NCBI GenBank assembly: GCA_964504155.1
Contig: CAZDCZ010000059.1
Span: forward strand, 1 to 18,789
Source of the DNA: CAZDCZ01 sp964504155
GTDB taxonomy: Bacteria > Bacteroidota > Bacteroidia > Bacteroidales > UBA12077
Reading direction: 5' to 3'
Length of the DNA stretch: 18,789 nucleotides
Positions 1 through 8,658 of the stretch are shown here, in pieces; positions within the stretch are counted from its first letter, which is position 1, and every line of letters begins with the position of its first letter. A program made the translations under genes and the position numbers. The notes beneath the pieces are model-generated. The model was not told where the DNA came from and did no database searches. It saw only the letters and a program-made list of their open reading frames with translations.

Positions 1-725
1 ATTGTTGCACCTAATCCAAGTGCATGAGCCGTTAAAATTGAATAAGTAGCATATATCAATGAGTTATTTGTATGTTCTTCTGCTCCTTTTTCAGCATGGA
101 ATATTAATATTGCAGGGGCATTTCTGGTAATCCTATCTCCAAATTTTAATTTATAGTTTTCGAGTTTTGCAATCGGGTATAAATGATTTTTTATAGTATT
201 AAAAGTTTCTTTCCCTTTTTTTCTTTTAATTATAAAAGAAGCAATTGGATTTTCAACCCATTTAATAATATCATCTAAAAACTTAGCAATATATGGTAAT
301 GCAGTTTCTATTATCTTTCTGTTATTTATTACTGTAATATTTATTTTTTTGGGTTTTGCTCCGTATGGAGCATAAGAAATAGAGTCCAAAATCTGATTAA
401 TTATTTCATTGGATATTGGTTTATTCTTAAAATTTCTAATCGACCGCCGATTTGCGAGAAAATCAATAAAATTTTTGTAGTCTATATTGTTTTTAGGCAA
501 GTCAATAAAATCATTATCATAAGAAAGTCCATTTATTGTTATCGCTTTTGTATTACAAACAGACATACATTGTCCACAATTTAAGCAAATTGATTTTCTT
601 TCCGGAATAAAATATACTTCGTTTTTGGTATTAATTCCAATGATATTGCAAGGACAAACTTCAATGCACAATTTACATTTGTTACATATTTCTTGATTAA
701 TTTTGTTTTCCATTTTCTTGTTCAT
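1..725 (-). CDS. Ferredoxin-nitroreductase fusion protein, C-terminus cut by window edge
   Basis: Reading the minus strand from ATG at 725 gives an open frame of about 241 codons to base 1 with no stop, so the 3' end lies outside the window. Residues about 14-65 hold two 4Fe-4S motifs: CNKCKLCIEVCP (C-x2-C-x2-C-x3-CP) and CLNCGQCMSVCN. After a linker, RRSIRNFKNKPI and SYAPYGAKPKK match the FMN-binding start of the nitroreductase fold, and a GLGAT stretch ends the visible part. The family is cytoplasmic: the ferredoxin domain is expected to pass electrons to the flavin domain, substrate unknown. An alternative start, four codons downstream at 713, is in frame; I prefer 725 because AAAGG lies about 7 bases upstream. 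A 15-bp direct repeat overlaps this start region. Fold confidence is high; substrate is not inferable. Confidence 0.85.
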   Translation of the reverse strand, partial: MNKKMENKINQEICNKCKLCIEVCPCNIIGINTKNEVYFIPERKSICLNCGQCMSVCNTKAITINGLSYDNDFIDLPKNNIDYKNFIDFLANRRSIRNFKNKPISNEIINQILDSISYAPYGAKPKKINITVINNRKIIETALPYIAKFLDDIIKWVENPIASFIIKRKKGKETFNTIKNHLYPIAKLENYKLKFGDRITRNAPAILIFHAEKGAEEHTNNSLIYATYSILTAHALGLGAT

Positions 726-1075
726 TATTTTGCCTTTGTTATGGTTTGGGCTTGTTCATTATTTTCAATTGGTTAGTATCTTTCTTAGTGTTGGCAAAGA
801 CATACTTATTGACAAATTTTGGCTTGTGCGGTTGACTTTTTCGAGCGACTTGGCAATGTGTTTCGTCCGGAATTTAGTTTATACTTTTTTATATAAACCT
901 ATTTCAGAACGAAACAATATTTAAAATCATTTTTCATAATTTTTTTATTTTATTAACGATCGGACAACATGTCTGCTCGAGCGGATGACCATGTTTAGTA
1001 AGTTTTCAAACATTCTGAATAATAATAAAATGTTGTGTTTTAAATAAATATCTAATAAATAAATGATTATTTATT
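726..1075. other. Non-coding stretch of atypical composition
   Basis: No credible gene is seen between the permease and the nitroreductase gene, both on the minus strand. The part at about 785-870 is visibly richer in G and C than its surroundings, as is 958-995, which contains the palindrome GCTCGAGC. A perfect 15-bp direct repeat (CTTGTTCATTATTTT) occurs at 717-731 and 751-765. Short AT-rich inverted repeats occur at 877-898 (GTTTATA/TATAAAC) and 1054-1075 (AATAAATAA/TTATTTATT); the latter abuts the permease stop and may be a weak terminator. The composition and repeats suggest a degraded or dispersed intergenic repeat, which is inference. Confidence 0.45.
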
Positions 1076-2335
1076 TTAAAACGACGAATTAATTGCATCA
1101 ACCGGGTTTAATCTGGATGCTGAACGAGCAGGGGCAAAGCCTGAAATTATTCCAATTATAATAGAAATAAATAAACCTAAGAAAATATTATTTGCTGTTA
1201 ATACTATTTCCATGTCTATTTTACTATTTGCAATAAAGCATCCAAAATAAATAAACAGTAAACCTATTGCTCCACCTACCAGTGATAATAAAATAGATTC
1301 AAATAGAAATTGAAAAAGGATGAATTTCTTTTTTGCTCCTAAAGATTTTTGTATGCCAATAATATGCGTTCTTTCTTTAACCGATACAAACATAATATTT
1401 GCTATTCCAAAACCTCCTACTAGTATCGAGAATCCGCCAATAATCCATCCTGCAAAATTTATAACTCCAAATATTTGGTCTAGACTTTTTGTAATAAGAT
1501 TTGCTTGATTTAAAGAAAAATTATCTTTTTCTGAGGGTTTAATTGTTCTTGTCGATCGTAAAATACTTCTTAATTCATCCATTAAGTCAGATTTTGAAAC
1601 ATTTTCTTTTGCCTTAACCATAATTAATGGATTAGCACTTTCTTTTTTGAAATCAAATATTTTTTTCGCATAATTTACAGGGATTAAAACAATTTCGTCT
1701 AGACTGCCTCCACTTACTAGATTGTTTTTCCCCTCTTTTTTAAGCACCCCGATTATTGTAAATTTTTTTCCTTGAATTGTAATTTTTTTTCCTAAAGGAT
1801 TTATTCCTTGAAATAAGTCATAGGCAATTTTACTGCCAATTATTGCAGTGTTATTTCCATTAGCCGATTCGAATCGAGTGAAATATCTGCCGGAGAGAAT
1901 TTCTAAGGGTCTAATTTTTTCAAATTCGTATGAATTTGCCCAAATAGTAATATTCTCGACATTATTATTACGATATTGAACATTTCGTTGTCCGGATACA
2001 GAGAAAGCTACAGCGCTTGATTTTTCAGAACGTTTTTTTATTTGATCAAATTCTTTTATACTTGGTAATGGTCTTTTTAAATATTCCCACCATTCGTATT
2101 CTTTGCCGGGAGATGATGCCCATGGCCATTTTTGTATATAAATAATATCGTCGCCTAAAGAAGAAAGACTGGTTCGTATAGTTTTTTCTAAAGAATCGAC
2201 AACAGTAAGAACAGAAATTATTGCAAAAATACCAATTGTAATTCCTAATAAAGTAAGTATTGTTCTTAATCGATTTATTTTTAGTGTAGAAAAAGCAATT
2301 ATGAAACTTTCTCTTATTATTTTTATAAAATTCAT
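1076..2335 (-). CDS. MacB/FtsX-type ABC transporter permease
   Basis: This 419-residue protein has the MacB permease layout. The N-terminus carries RLRTILTLLGITIGIFAII, the usual basic stretch plus first membrane helix (about residues 24-46). A periplasmic MacB_PCD-like domain of roughly 240 residues follows. Three C-terminal helices then span about 292-317, 347-372 and 385-405, and the end reads PARSASRLNPVDAI, a motif very common in this family. Such permeases pair with an ATPase and use mechanotransmission to export peptides, lipoproteins or drugs. No ATPase or membrane-fusion gene is visible next door, so the partner must be elsewhere and the substrate is unknown. ATG is the only good start. 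It stands alone on this strand, with about 350 bases to the next gene downstream. Confidence 0.85.
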   Translation of the reverse strand: MNFIKIIRESFIIAFSTLKINRLRTILTLLGITIGIFAIISVLTVVDSLEKTIRTSLSSLGDDIIYIQKWPWASSPGKEYEWWEYLKRPLPSIKEFDQIKKRSEKSSAVAFSVSGQRNVQYRNNNVENITIWANSYEFEKIRPLEILSGRYFTRFESANGNNTAIIGSKIAYDLFQGINPLGKKITIQGKKFTIIGVLKKEGKNNLVSGGSLDEIVLIPVNYAKKIFDFKKESANPLIMVKAKENVSKSDLMDELRSILRSTRTIKPSEKDNFSLNQANLITKSLDQIFGVINFAGWIIGGFSILVGGFGIANIMFVSVKERTHIIGIQKSLGAKKKFILFQFLFESILLSLVGGAIGLLFIYFGCFIANSKIDMEIVLTANNIFLGLFISIIIGIISGFAPARSASRLNPVDAINSSF

Positions 2336-2357
2336 TTATTCAAAGTTCTTATTTATA

Positions 2358-2385
2358 AAATTGTATATCAAATTGTATATCAAAT
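2358..2385. repeat. Short tandem repeat, 12-bp unit
   Basis: AAATTGTATATC is present twice in perfect tandem (2358-2369, 2370-2381), followed by AAAT, which begins a third copy. It lies 23 bases upstream of the permease start codon and would fall in its leader. It may be simple slippage or a binding site; nothing in the sequence decides. Confidence 0.6.
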
Positions 2386-2609
2386 AATAATATCTTAGTC
2401 GATAAAATTATGTAATAAATACAGTTTAAGCAAATATAATTTGCACAGAAACTAACATTGTGTAATTGAAGTTGTTTTATATGTATATAAACTGTTTCTT
2501 TGTTCCATGTATAATATAAAAAGTTATTTCGAGTTGAATGTTAGAAAATATTGAAAATGAGATATAATTATTCCGAACTACTTATAAATTTGATTGACAG
2601 TTTTTCTAT

Positions 2610-2642
2610 TTTGCAGATAAAATGTTAATAATAGTAATTTTG
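2610..2642 (+). promoter_or_regulatory. Candidate promoter for the purH-mre-rodA operon
   Basis: TTTG at 2610-2613 is followed after 21 bases by TAATTTTG at 2635-2642, matching the Bacteroidota sigma-factor consensus TTTG (-33) and TAnnTTTG (-7). Transcription would begin near 2649, giving a leader of about 215 bases before the purH ATG. A second -7-like box, TAAATTTG, lies at 2585-2592 without a -33 partner. Chance matches are likely in DNA this AT-rich. Confidence 0.35.
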
Positions 2643-2864
2643 GTTTTTTTGCATGTGTTTTAAGGTGCAATTAATCATGCATATACGCTGTTTTTTTTAT
2701 GTGATATATACAGTTAATATTTTTTCTAATAAATATGATATACATGTTTTTTTTTTGATGTTTTATTTTTAATTTCGAACAATTATAAATAAGTATATTT
2801 TAAAATTAATTAACAAAATACTAAGTTGTACACTGTCAGCGATATAGCTTCAAACTCAACTTCC

Positions 2865-4391
2865 ATGGATAATAAGAAAATAATTAAGTCGGCATTAATT
2901 TCTGTTTTCGATAAAGAAAATTTAGAGCCGATAGTAAAAATGTTGCATTTGTTGAATATTAAGATATTATCGACAGGAGGCACAAAAAAATATATCGAGA
3001 AACTAGAAATTCCTGTAACTTCTGTTGAAGATATAACAGATTATCCGTCGATATTAGGAGGAAGAGTTAAGACATTACATCCTAAAATATTTGGAGGAAT
3101 ATTGTCGCGAAGAAATAACGAATCTGATAAAAAAGATCTGATAAAATATAATATTCCACAAATAGATTTGATTATTGTTGATTTATATCCTTTTGAAGAT
3201 ACCTTAGCATCAGGTGCAAGTGAAGAAGATATTATCGAGAAAATTGATATTGGCGGAATTTCTTTAATTCGTGCTGCTGCGAAGAATTATAAGGATACAT
3301 TAGTGTTATCATCGAAAAAACAATATCCTGCGCTTATCGAGATTCTTAAAAATGGAAACGGTGCAACAGCGCATATTGAACGCAAGAAATTTGCTATGGA
3401 AGCATTCAATGTTTCTTCGCATTACGACACTGCAATTTTTAATTATTTTAATTCAGAATTTAAAGCCCCTGCATTTAAAGTAAGTTATTCAGATGGTGTT
3501 CAGTTGAGATATGGAGAAAATCCTCATCAAAAAGGATATTATTACGGTAATTTTAATGAGCTTTTCGATCAAATTTATGGCAAACAGATATCATATAATA
3601 ATTTGCTTGATATTGATGCTGCAGTAAATCTTATTTCGGATTTTACTGATACTACATTTGCAATTTTAAAACATAATAATGCTTGTGGTATTGCATCTCG
3701 CAATAATCTTATTGATGCATGGAAAGATGCCTTGGCAGGCGATCCGGTTTCTGCATTTGGAGGGATTTTAATTTGTAATGTTAAACTTGATAAAATTACA
3801 GCAGAAGAAATTAATAAATTGTTTTTTGAGGTAATTATTGCCCCTTCATTCGAAACCGAAGCATTAGAAATATTAAAGAAAAAGAAGAATAGAATAATAT
3901 TAATTCAAAAAGAAGTAATTTTACCGAAAGTTCAATACAGATCGTTGCTGAATGGCGCTATTGTGCAAGATAAAGATCTTAAAATAGAAGTAAATTCTAA
4001 ATTAGAAACAGTTACAAATCGCAAATTAAGCGAAAAAGAAATAGAAGATTTATTATTTGCTAATAAAATTGTTAAACATTCGAAATCAAACACCATTGTA
4101 TTAGCAAAGGACAAACAGTTATGTGCAAGTGGAGTAGGACAAACATCGAGAGTTGATGCGCTTAAACAAGCAATTGAAAAAGCAAATAATTTTAATATCG
4201 ATTTACATGGTGCCGTAATGTCATCTGATGCATTTTTTCCATTTGCCGACTCTGTTGAGATTGCAAATAAAGCCGGAATCTTTGCAGTAATTCAACCGGG
4301 AGGTTCTATTCGCGACAAAGAATCGATAGATTATTGTAATGCCAATAATATGGCAATGGCATTTACAGGAACAAGACATTTTAAACATTAA
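2865..4391 (+). CDS. purH: Bifunctional AICAR transformylase / IMP cyclohydrolase
   Basis: This 508-residue enzyme carries out the last two steps of purine synthesis in the cytoplasm: formylation of AICAR with 10-formyl-THF, then ring closure to IMP. The N-terminal cyclohydrolase part (about 1-200) shows SALISVFDKENLEPIV, STGGTKKY, GGRVKTLHPKIFGG and IDIGGISLIRAAAKN. The transformylase part shows LRYGENPHQ, a KHNNACG block with the catalytic Lys-His at about 269-270, DPVSAFGGI, GVGQTSRVDA and the closing SDAFFPFADS ... FTGTRHFKH. Length fits the family. I start at ATG 2865 (MDNKK...) because homologues begin there; a TTG 13 codons upstream is open but adds unconserved sequence. It is the first gene of a same-strand run, 25 bases before mreB, an arrangement common in Bacteroidota. 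Confidence 0.97.
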   Translation: MDNKKIIKSALISVFDKENLEPIVKMLHLLNIKILSTGGTKKYIEKLEIPVTSVEDITDYPSILGGRVKTLHPKIFGGILSRRNNESDKKDLIKYNIPQIDLIIVDLYPFEDTLASGASEEDIIEKIDIGGISLIRAAAKNYKDTLVLSSKKQYPALIEILKNGNGATAHIERKKFAMEAFNVSSHYDTAIFNYFNSEFKAPAFKVSYSDGVQLRYGENPHQKGYYYGNFNELFDQIYGKQISYNNLLDIDAAVNLISDFTDTTFAILKHNNACGIASRNNLIDAWKDALAGDPVSAFGGILICNVKLDKITAEEINKLFFEVIIAPSFETEALEILKKKKNRIILIQKEVILPKVQYRSLLNGAIVQDKDLKIEVNSKLETVTNRKLSEKEIEDLLFANKIVKHSKSNTIVLAKDKQLCASGVGQTSRVDALKQAIEKANNFNIDLHGAVMSSDAFFPFADSVEIANKAGIFAVIQPGGSIRDKESIDYCNANNMAMAFTGTRHFKH

Positions 4392-4416
4392 AAATAATTA
4401 TATAATAAAGAAACTG

Positions 4417-5439
4417 ATGGGATTATTTTCATTTTTTACACAAGAATTAGCAATGGATTTAGGTACTGCAAATACAATTATTATTCATAACGATAAGATT
4501 GTTGTTGATGAACCATCTATTGTTGCTGTTGAGCAAGGAACAAACAAACTTATAGCAATAGGACATAAAGCTCGCCAGATGCATGGGAAAACTCATATGA
4601 ATATTAGAACAATACGACCATTGAAAGATGGAGTAATTGCCGATTTCTATGCAGCAGAACAAATGATTAGAGGAATGATAAAAATGATAAATCATAAACA
4701 TCAGTTATTTGCTCCATCATTAAGAGTTGTTGTTTGTATCCCATCGGGGAGTACCGAAGTAGAAATTCGTGCTGTGCGAGATTCAACAGAACATGCAGGA
4801 GGAAGAGATGTGTTTTTAATTTACGAACCTATGGCTGCAGCTATTGGTATAGGAATAGATATTGAAGAACCAACGGGAAGTATGGTTGTTGATATTGGAG
4901 GAGGAACAACTGAGGTTGCTGTAATTGCCTTAGGTGGAATTGTTTGTAATAAATCTATTAGAATTGCCGGCGATAGCTTTACTGCCGATATTCAATCGTA
5001 TATGCGACATCAACATAATATTAAAGTGGGAGAAAGAACTGCCGAAGATATTAAAATTAATGTTGGGTCTGCTTTGCCGGAATTAGAAAATAAACCTGAA
5101 GATTATATTGTTCGTGGACCAAATCTTATGACAGCAATGCCTGTAGAGATTCCGGTTTCGTATCAAGAAATAGCTCATTGTCTTGATAAATCGATATCGA
5201 AAATCGAAACAGCTATTCTCGGGGTATTAGAGCAAACGCCACCAGAACTATATGCTGATGTTGTTAATGATGGAATTTATCTTGCCGGAGGTGGAGCTTT
5301 GATGAAAGGATTAGATAAAAGACTTAGCGATAAAATAGGTATTAAATTTCATATTGCAGAAGACCCATTGCACGCAGTTGCAAGAGGTACAGGAATTGCA
5401 TTGAAAAATGCTGATAATTTCTCTTTCTTAATGAGATAA
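4417..5439 (+). CDS. mreB: Rod shape-determining actin-like protein MreB
   Basis: MreB is the bacterial actin that polymerises under the inner membrane and steers lateral-wall synthesis. The 340-residue product has the three actin-fold nucleotide motifs: phosphate 1 DLGTANT (residues 14-20), phosphate 2 DIGGGTTEV (from about 159), and the adenosine motif LAGGGALMKGLD. The N-terminal GLFSFF stretch is a plausible membrane anchor. I start at ATG 4417 (MGLFSFF), which matches family N-termini; the frame is open back into purH, but that extension would only translate the purH 3' end. Together with mreC, mreD, mrdA and rodA it makes a complete elongasome set. Confidence 0.97.
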   Translation: MGLFSFFTQELAMDLGTANTIIIHNDKIVVDEPSIVAVEQGTNKLIAIGHKARQMHGKTHMNIRTIRPLKDGVIADFYAAEQMIRGMIKMINHKHQLFAPSLRVVVCIPSGSTEVEIRAVRDSTEHAGGRDVFLIYEPMAAAIGIGIDIEEPTGSMVVDIGGGTTEVAVIALGGIVCNKSIRIAGDSFTADIQSYMRHQHNIKVGERTAEDIKINVGSALPELENKPEDYIVRGPNLMTAMPVEIPVSYQEIAHCLDKSISKIETAILGVLEQTPPELYADVVNDGIYLAGGGALMKGLDKRLSDKIGIKFHIAEDPLHAVARGTGIALKNADNFSFLMR

Positions 5440-5466
5440 TATTAAATTGTAATTGAAGAATAAAGC

Positions 5467-6303
5467 ATGAAGAATCTACTTAAATTTATTTTACGAATTC
5501 ATTTTTTCCTATTATTCGTAATAATTGAAGTATTTTCAATCTCTATACTTATTAATCATAATAATTTTCAGAGAATCAGTTATTTAAGGTTTGTAAATAA
5601 TAGTTCAGGTGAAATTTATGAACGAATAAATAATTTCAGATTGTATTTTTCTTTAAAAGATGAGAATGAAATGCTTATTAAAGAAAATGTCAGATTAAAA
5701 AATATTCTGCAAACAACATATCGTTCCGATGATGTTTTTTTTAGGAGTATTAATGATAGTATTAAGAATCAAAAATATTATTATACATCAGCAAGAGTTA
5801 TAAATAATACCATTAATAAGCAACACAATTTTATTACTTTAGATAAAGGAAGTAATGATGGTATTCGAGTAGAAATGGCTGTTGTTTCAAAAGATGGAGT
5901 TGTTGGAATTGTTAAAGCTGTATCGAAAAATTATTCTACTGTAATATCGGTAATTAATAAAGATTTAAGAATTAGCGCCAGACACAAGAAAAGTGGCTAC
6001 TTTGGTTCTGCATATTGGAATGGAGGAAAATATAATAAAGCTGTTTTAAGCGATATTCCCTTACATGCGCAAATTTCTATTGGCGATACAATAGTTACTA
6101 GTGGATATTCTACAATATTTCCCACAGATTTTCCAATAGGTTATGTTTCGGCTTATAGAAAAAAAGGAGGAAGTTTTTACGAAATAGATATAAATTTATC
6201 TGCCGATTTTAAGAAACTTACTGTAGTTAATGTTGTTGAAAATTTAATGAGGAAAGAAAAAATTGCACTCGAGAACGAATTAAAGAATAACACGAATGAT
6301 TAA
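5467..6303 (+). CDS. mreC: Rod shape-determining protein MreC
   Basis: This 278-residue protein has one N-terminal membrane helix (about residues 8-30), a charged segment with coiled-coil character (about 50-85, including KDENEMLIKENVRLKNIL), and a periplasmic beta-rich domain with family motifs such as LDKGSNDGI, VVSKDGVVGIVKAV and GDTIVTSGYSTIFP. MreC links MreB filaments to PBP2 and activates the synthase. It begins 27 bases after mreB, and its stop overlaps the mreD start by 8 bases (ATGATTAA), so the two are probably translationally coupled. Confidence 0.95.
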   Translation: MKNLLKFILRIHFFLLFVIIEVFSISILINHNNFQRISYLRFVNNSSGEIYERINNFRLYFSLKDENEMLIKENVRLKNILQTTYRSDDVFFRSINDSIKNQKYYYTSARVINNTINKQHNFITLDKGSNDGIRVEMAVVSKDGVVGIVKAVSKNYSTVISVINKDLRISARHKKSGYFGSAYWNGGKYNKAVLSDIPLHAQISIGDTIVTSGYSTIFPTDFPIGYVSAYRKKGGSFYEIDINLSADFKKLTVVNVVENLMRKEKIALENELKNNTND

Positions 6304-6799
6304 ATTATTGACAAAATATATAATTAATTTCATTGTACTGATTTTTGTTCAGGTATTTATTCTTAACAATTTTCAATTTGGAGGATTTATTAATCCATAT
6401 ATTTATGTCTTGTTTATTCTAATATTACCATTCGAAACTCCTAAATGGTTTTTGTTAATAATTGCATTCTTATTAGGTTTTTCGATAGATATTTTTTCGC
6501 ATACACCGGGAATGCATAGCTCAGCAACAGTTTTTATGGCTTTCTCTCGTGTACAGATGTTAAAAACTCTTTCGCCTCGCGATGGATACGAAACAGAAAC
6601 AACACCAAGTATTAAAGATTATGGAGGAAAATGGTTTTTGAAATATACGATTGTCTTAGTTTTTATTCATCATATATTTTTGTTTTATATTGAAGTATTT
6701 AGTTTTTCCGATTTTTTTATTACATTTTTTAGAGCAACAATAAGTACATTATTTTCGGTTGCTTTGATTATGGTAATACAATTTTTTTATAAAAAATAA
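6296..6799 (+). CDS. mreD: Rod shape-determining membrane protein MreD
   Basis: This small (167 residues), very hydrophobic integral membrane protein has about five predicted helices. Two features recur in Bacteroidota MreD proteins: LGFSIDIFSHTPGMHSSATVF and the loop around LSPRDGYE before WFLKY. MreD is a partner of MreC in the elongasome. Assignment rests on these motifs, its size and its position between mreC and mrdA; it overlaps mreC by 8 bases and ends 17 bases before mrdA. Confidence 0.93.
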   Translation: MIKLLTKYIINFIVLIFVQVFILNNFQFGGFINPYIYVLFILILPFETPKWFLLIIAFLLGFSIDIFSHTPGMHSSATVFMAFSRVQMLKTLSPRDGYETETTPSIKDYGGKWFLKYTIVLVFIHHIFLFYIEVFSFSDFFITFFRATISTLFSVALIMVIQFFYKK

Positions 6800-6816
6800 T
6801 ATAGAAAGTATTTATA

Positions 6817-8658
6817 TTGGACTCATTTGCAGGTAGAAAATATTTTATTATAATATTTATTGTCCTTATAGGATTAATATTTTTAATTAAATTGTTTGTT
6901 ATTCAAGTAGCAGATAGTTCGTATAAATTGACTGCCGATAATAACGTTCTACGATATATAACACAATATCCTGCAAGAGGGTTAATTTACGATCGTAATG
7001 GGGAAGTTCTTGTTTATAATGAGGCTACTTACGATTTAATGGTAATCCCAAATCAACTATTAGAGTTTGATACTACAGAATTTTGCGAAATTCTAAATAT
7101 CGAAAAAGAGTTTCTGATAAATAAATTGAACGACATTAAAGTTTATTCAAAATATAAGTCATCTATTTTTCTTAAGCAAGTTTCAACTGAAACATATGCG
7201 CATTTACAAGAGAAGTTATATAAATTTCCCGGTTTTTTTGTGCAAGCACGAACTTTAAGAAAATATCCTTCAGATATTGCATCTCATGTTTTAGGATATG
7301 TTGGCGAGGTAAATGAAAAGATGAAAGAAGCTGATAATTATTATCAGTCGGGAGATTATGCAGGAATTAGTGGAATAGAAAAATCCTACGAGAAAGTATT
7401 AAGAGGGAAAAAAGGCATTAATGTTTTTTTGGTTGATGTTCATAATAGAATAAAAGGAGCTTATAATAACGGTCGTTACGATAAAAAAACTAAAGCCGGA
7501 GCAAATATAATTTCATCTATCGATAGAAATTTGCAAGCATATGGTGAAAAATTAATGAGAAATAAAATTGGCAGCATTGTTGCTATTGAACCATCATCGG
7601 GGGAAGTGCTAACTCTTGTATCTAGCCCAAATTACGATCCCGAATTATTAGTAGGACGAAAACGTACACAAAATTTTAAAAAATTATCTACAGACTCATT
7701 AAACCCATTGTTTAATAGAGCGTTAATGGCAATGTATCCTCCGGGCTCTACATTTAAATTAATAAATGCTCTTATTGGTTTACAAGAAGATGTTGTGCAT
7801 CCATACACAAAATATGAGTGCCATGGAGGATATTATTATCGAAATATACATGTTAGATGTCATAATCATAAATCTCCACTTAATTTATTAGAATCAATTC
7901 AAATTTCGTGTAATGCATATTACTGTAATGTGTTTAGAAATATCTTAGAAAATAAGAAATATCCGTCAATACGTGAAGCATTCGATAAGTGGAAAAGCTA
8001 CCTTGTATCGTTTGGTTTTGGACAGAAATTAAATAGTGATTTTACAAACGAATTAAGAGGAATTGTTCCAACAAAAGAGTATTATGACAGGTATTATGGA
8101 GAAAATGGATGGAATTCATTAACATTACTTTCTATGGCTATTGGGCAAGGAGAATTAGGTATTACTCCATTACAGATGGCAAATATGACAGCAGCAATTG
8201 CCAATAGAGGTTATTTTTATATTCCTCATATTATAAAAGAAATAGAAGGTGCTACCGAACTAGATAAAAGATTTAAAGAAAAACATTATACAACAATAGA
8301 TTCAGCGAATTTCGAGATTGTTATTAAGGGCATGGAGTTGGCAGTTAACGGAGAACCCGGAAGTGGGAGCACTGCTCGTAGTGCTCGACTCGATAGCATT
8401 ATAGTATGTGGGAAAACAGGAACAGCTGAAAATCCTCATGGCGAAGACCATTCTATATTTGTTGCTTTTGCGCCAAAGGATAATCCCAAAATAGCAATTG
8501 CTGTGTATATAGAAAATGGGGGTTATGGCTCTACTTGGGCTGCTCCAACAGCAAAATTAATGATAGAAAAATATCTTACTAATAAAATATCTGTCCCATG
8601 GTGGGAACAATATGTTTTAAATGGAGATTTATTAAATAAAAATGATAAGAAGAAATAG
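6817..8658 (+). CDS. mrdA: Penicillin-binding protein 2, elongasome transpeptidase
   Basis: This is a 613-residue class B PBP that crosslinks peptidoglycan during elongation. One membrane helix lies at about 8-30, then a pedestal domain beginning TADNNVLRYITQYPARGLIYDRNG, then the transpeptidase domain. Catalytic motifs are all present: STFK with nucleophile Ser311, SCN at 364-366, and KTGTA starting at Lys533. The start is TTG at 6817: an in-frame TAG lies at 6802-6804, no ATG occurs before well inside the pedestal domain, and the TTG gives the expected short cytoplasmic tail (MDSFAGRKY). A rare start with no clear ribosome site may keep its level low. The stop is TAG, 17 bases inside rodA, so the two genes overlap and are probably coupled. 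Confidence 0.96.
   Translation: MDSFAGRKYFIIIFIVLIGLIFLIKLFVIQVADSSYKLTADNNVLRYITQYPARGLIYDRNGEVLVYNEATYDLMVIPNQLLEFDTTEFCEILNIEKEFLINKLNDIKVYSKYKSSIFLKQVSTETYAHLQEKLYKFPGFFVQARTLRKYPSDIASHVLGYVGEVNEKMKEADNYYQSGDYAGISGIEKSYEKVLRGKKGINVFLVDVHNRIKGAYNNGRYDKKTKAGANIISSIDRNLQAYGEKLMRNKIGSIVAIEPSSGEVLTLVSSPNYDPELLVGRKRTQNFKKLSTDSLNPLFNRALMAMYPPGSTFKLINALIGLQEDVVHPYTKYECHGGYYYRNIHVRCHNHKSPLNLLESIQISCNAYYCNVFRNILENKKYPSIREAFDKWKSYLVSFGFGQKLNSDFTNELRGIVPTKEYYDRYYGENGWNSLTLLSMAIGQGELGITPLQMANMTAAIANRGYFYIPHIIKEIEGATELDKRFKEKHYTTIDSANFEIVIKGMELAVNGEPGSGSTARSARLDSIIVCGKTGTAENPHGEDHSIFVAFAPKDNPKIAIAVYIENGGYGSTWAAPTAKLMIEKYLTNKISVPWWEQYVLNGDLLNKNDKKK

Larger units (their letters stand above)
2336..2864. 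other. Intergenic region between divergent permease and purH genes
   Basis: This very AT-rich stretch of about 530 bases separates two divergently transcribed genes, and I see no gene in it. It holds a tandem repeat of AAATTGTATATC (2358-2381, followed by a partial third copy), a palindrome GCAAAT-ATA-ATTTGC (2430-2444), and a candidate promoter for purH at 2610-2642. Within the palindrome, CAAATATA read on the minus strand is TATATTTG, a match to the Bacteroidota -7 box that could serve the permease, but no -33 box was found at the right distance. Confidence 0.5.

Noticed and set aside
703..924. + strand reading frame of 73 residues rich in Phe and Leu
   Set aside because: It overlaps the start of the nitroreductase gene on the other strand and the atypical patch, has no homology I recognise, and its hydrophobicity follows from T-rich DNA.
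2358..2385. CRISPR-like repeat
   Set aside because: There are only two adjacent 12-bp copies with no spacers and no cas genes; it is a simple tandem repeat.
4339..4416. 26-codon N-terminal extension of MreB overlapping purH
   Set aside because: The extension translates the purH 3' end in another frame; MreB homologues start at MGLFSFF.
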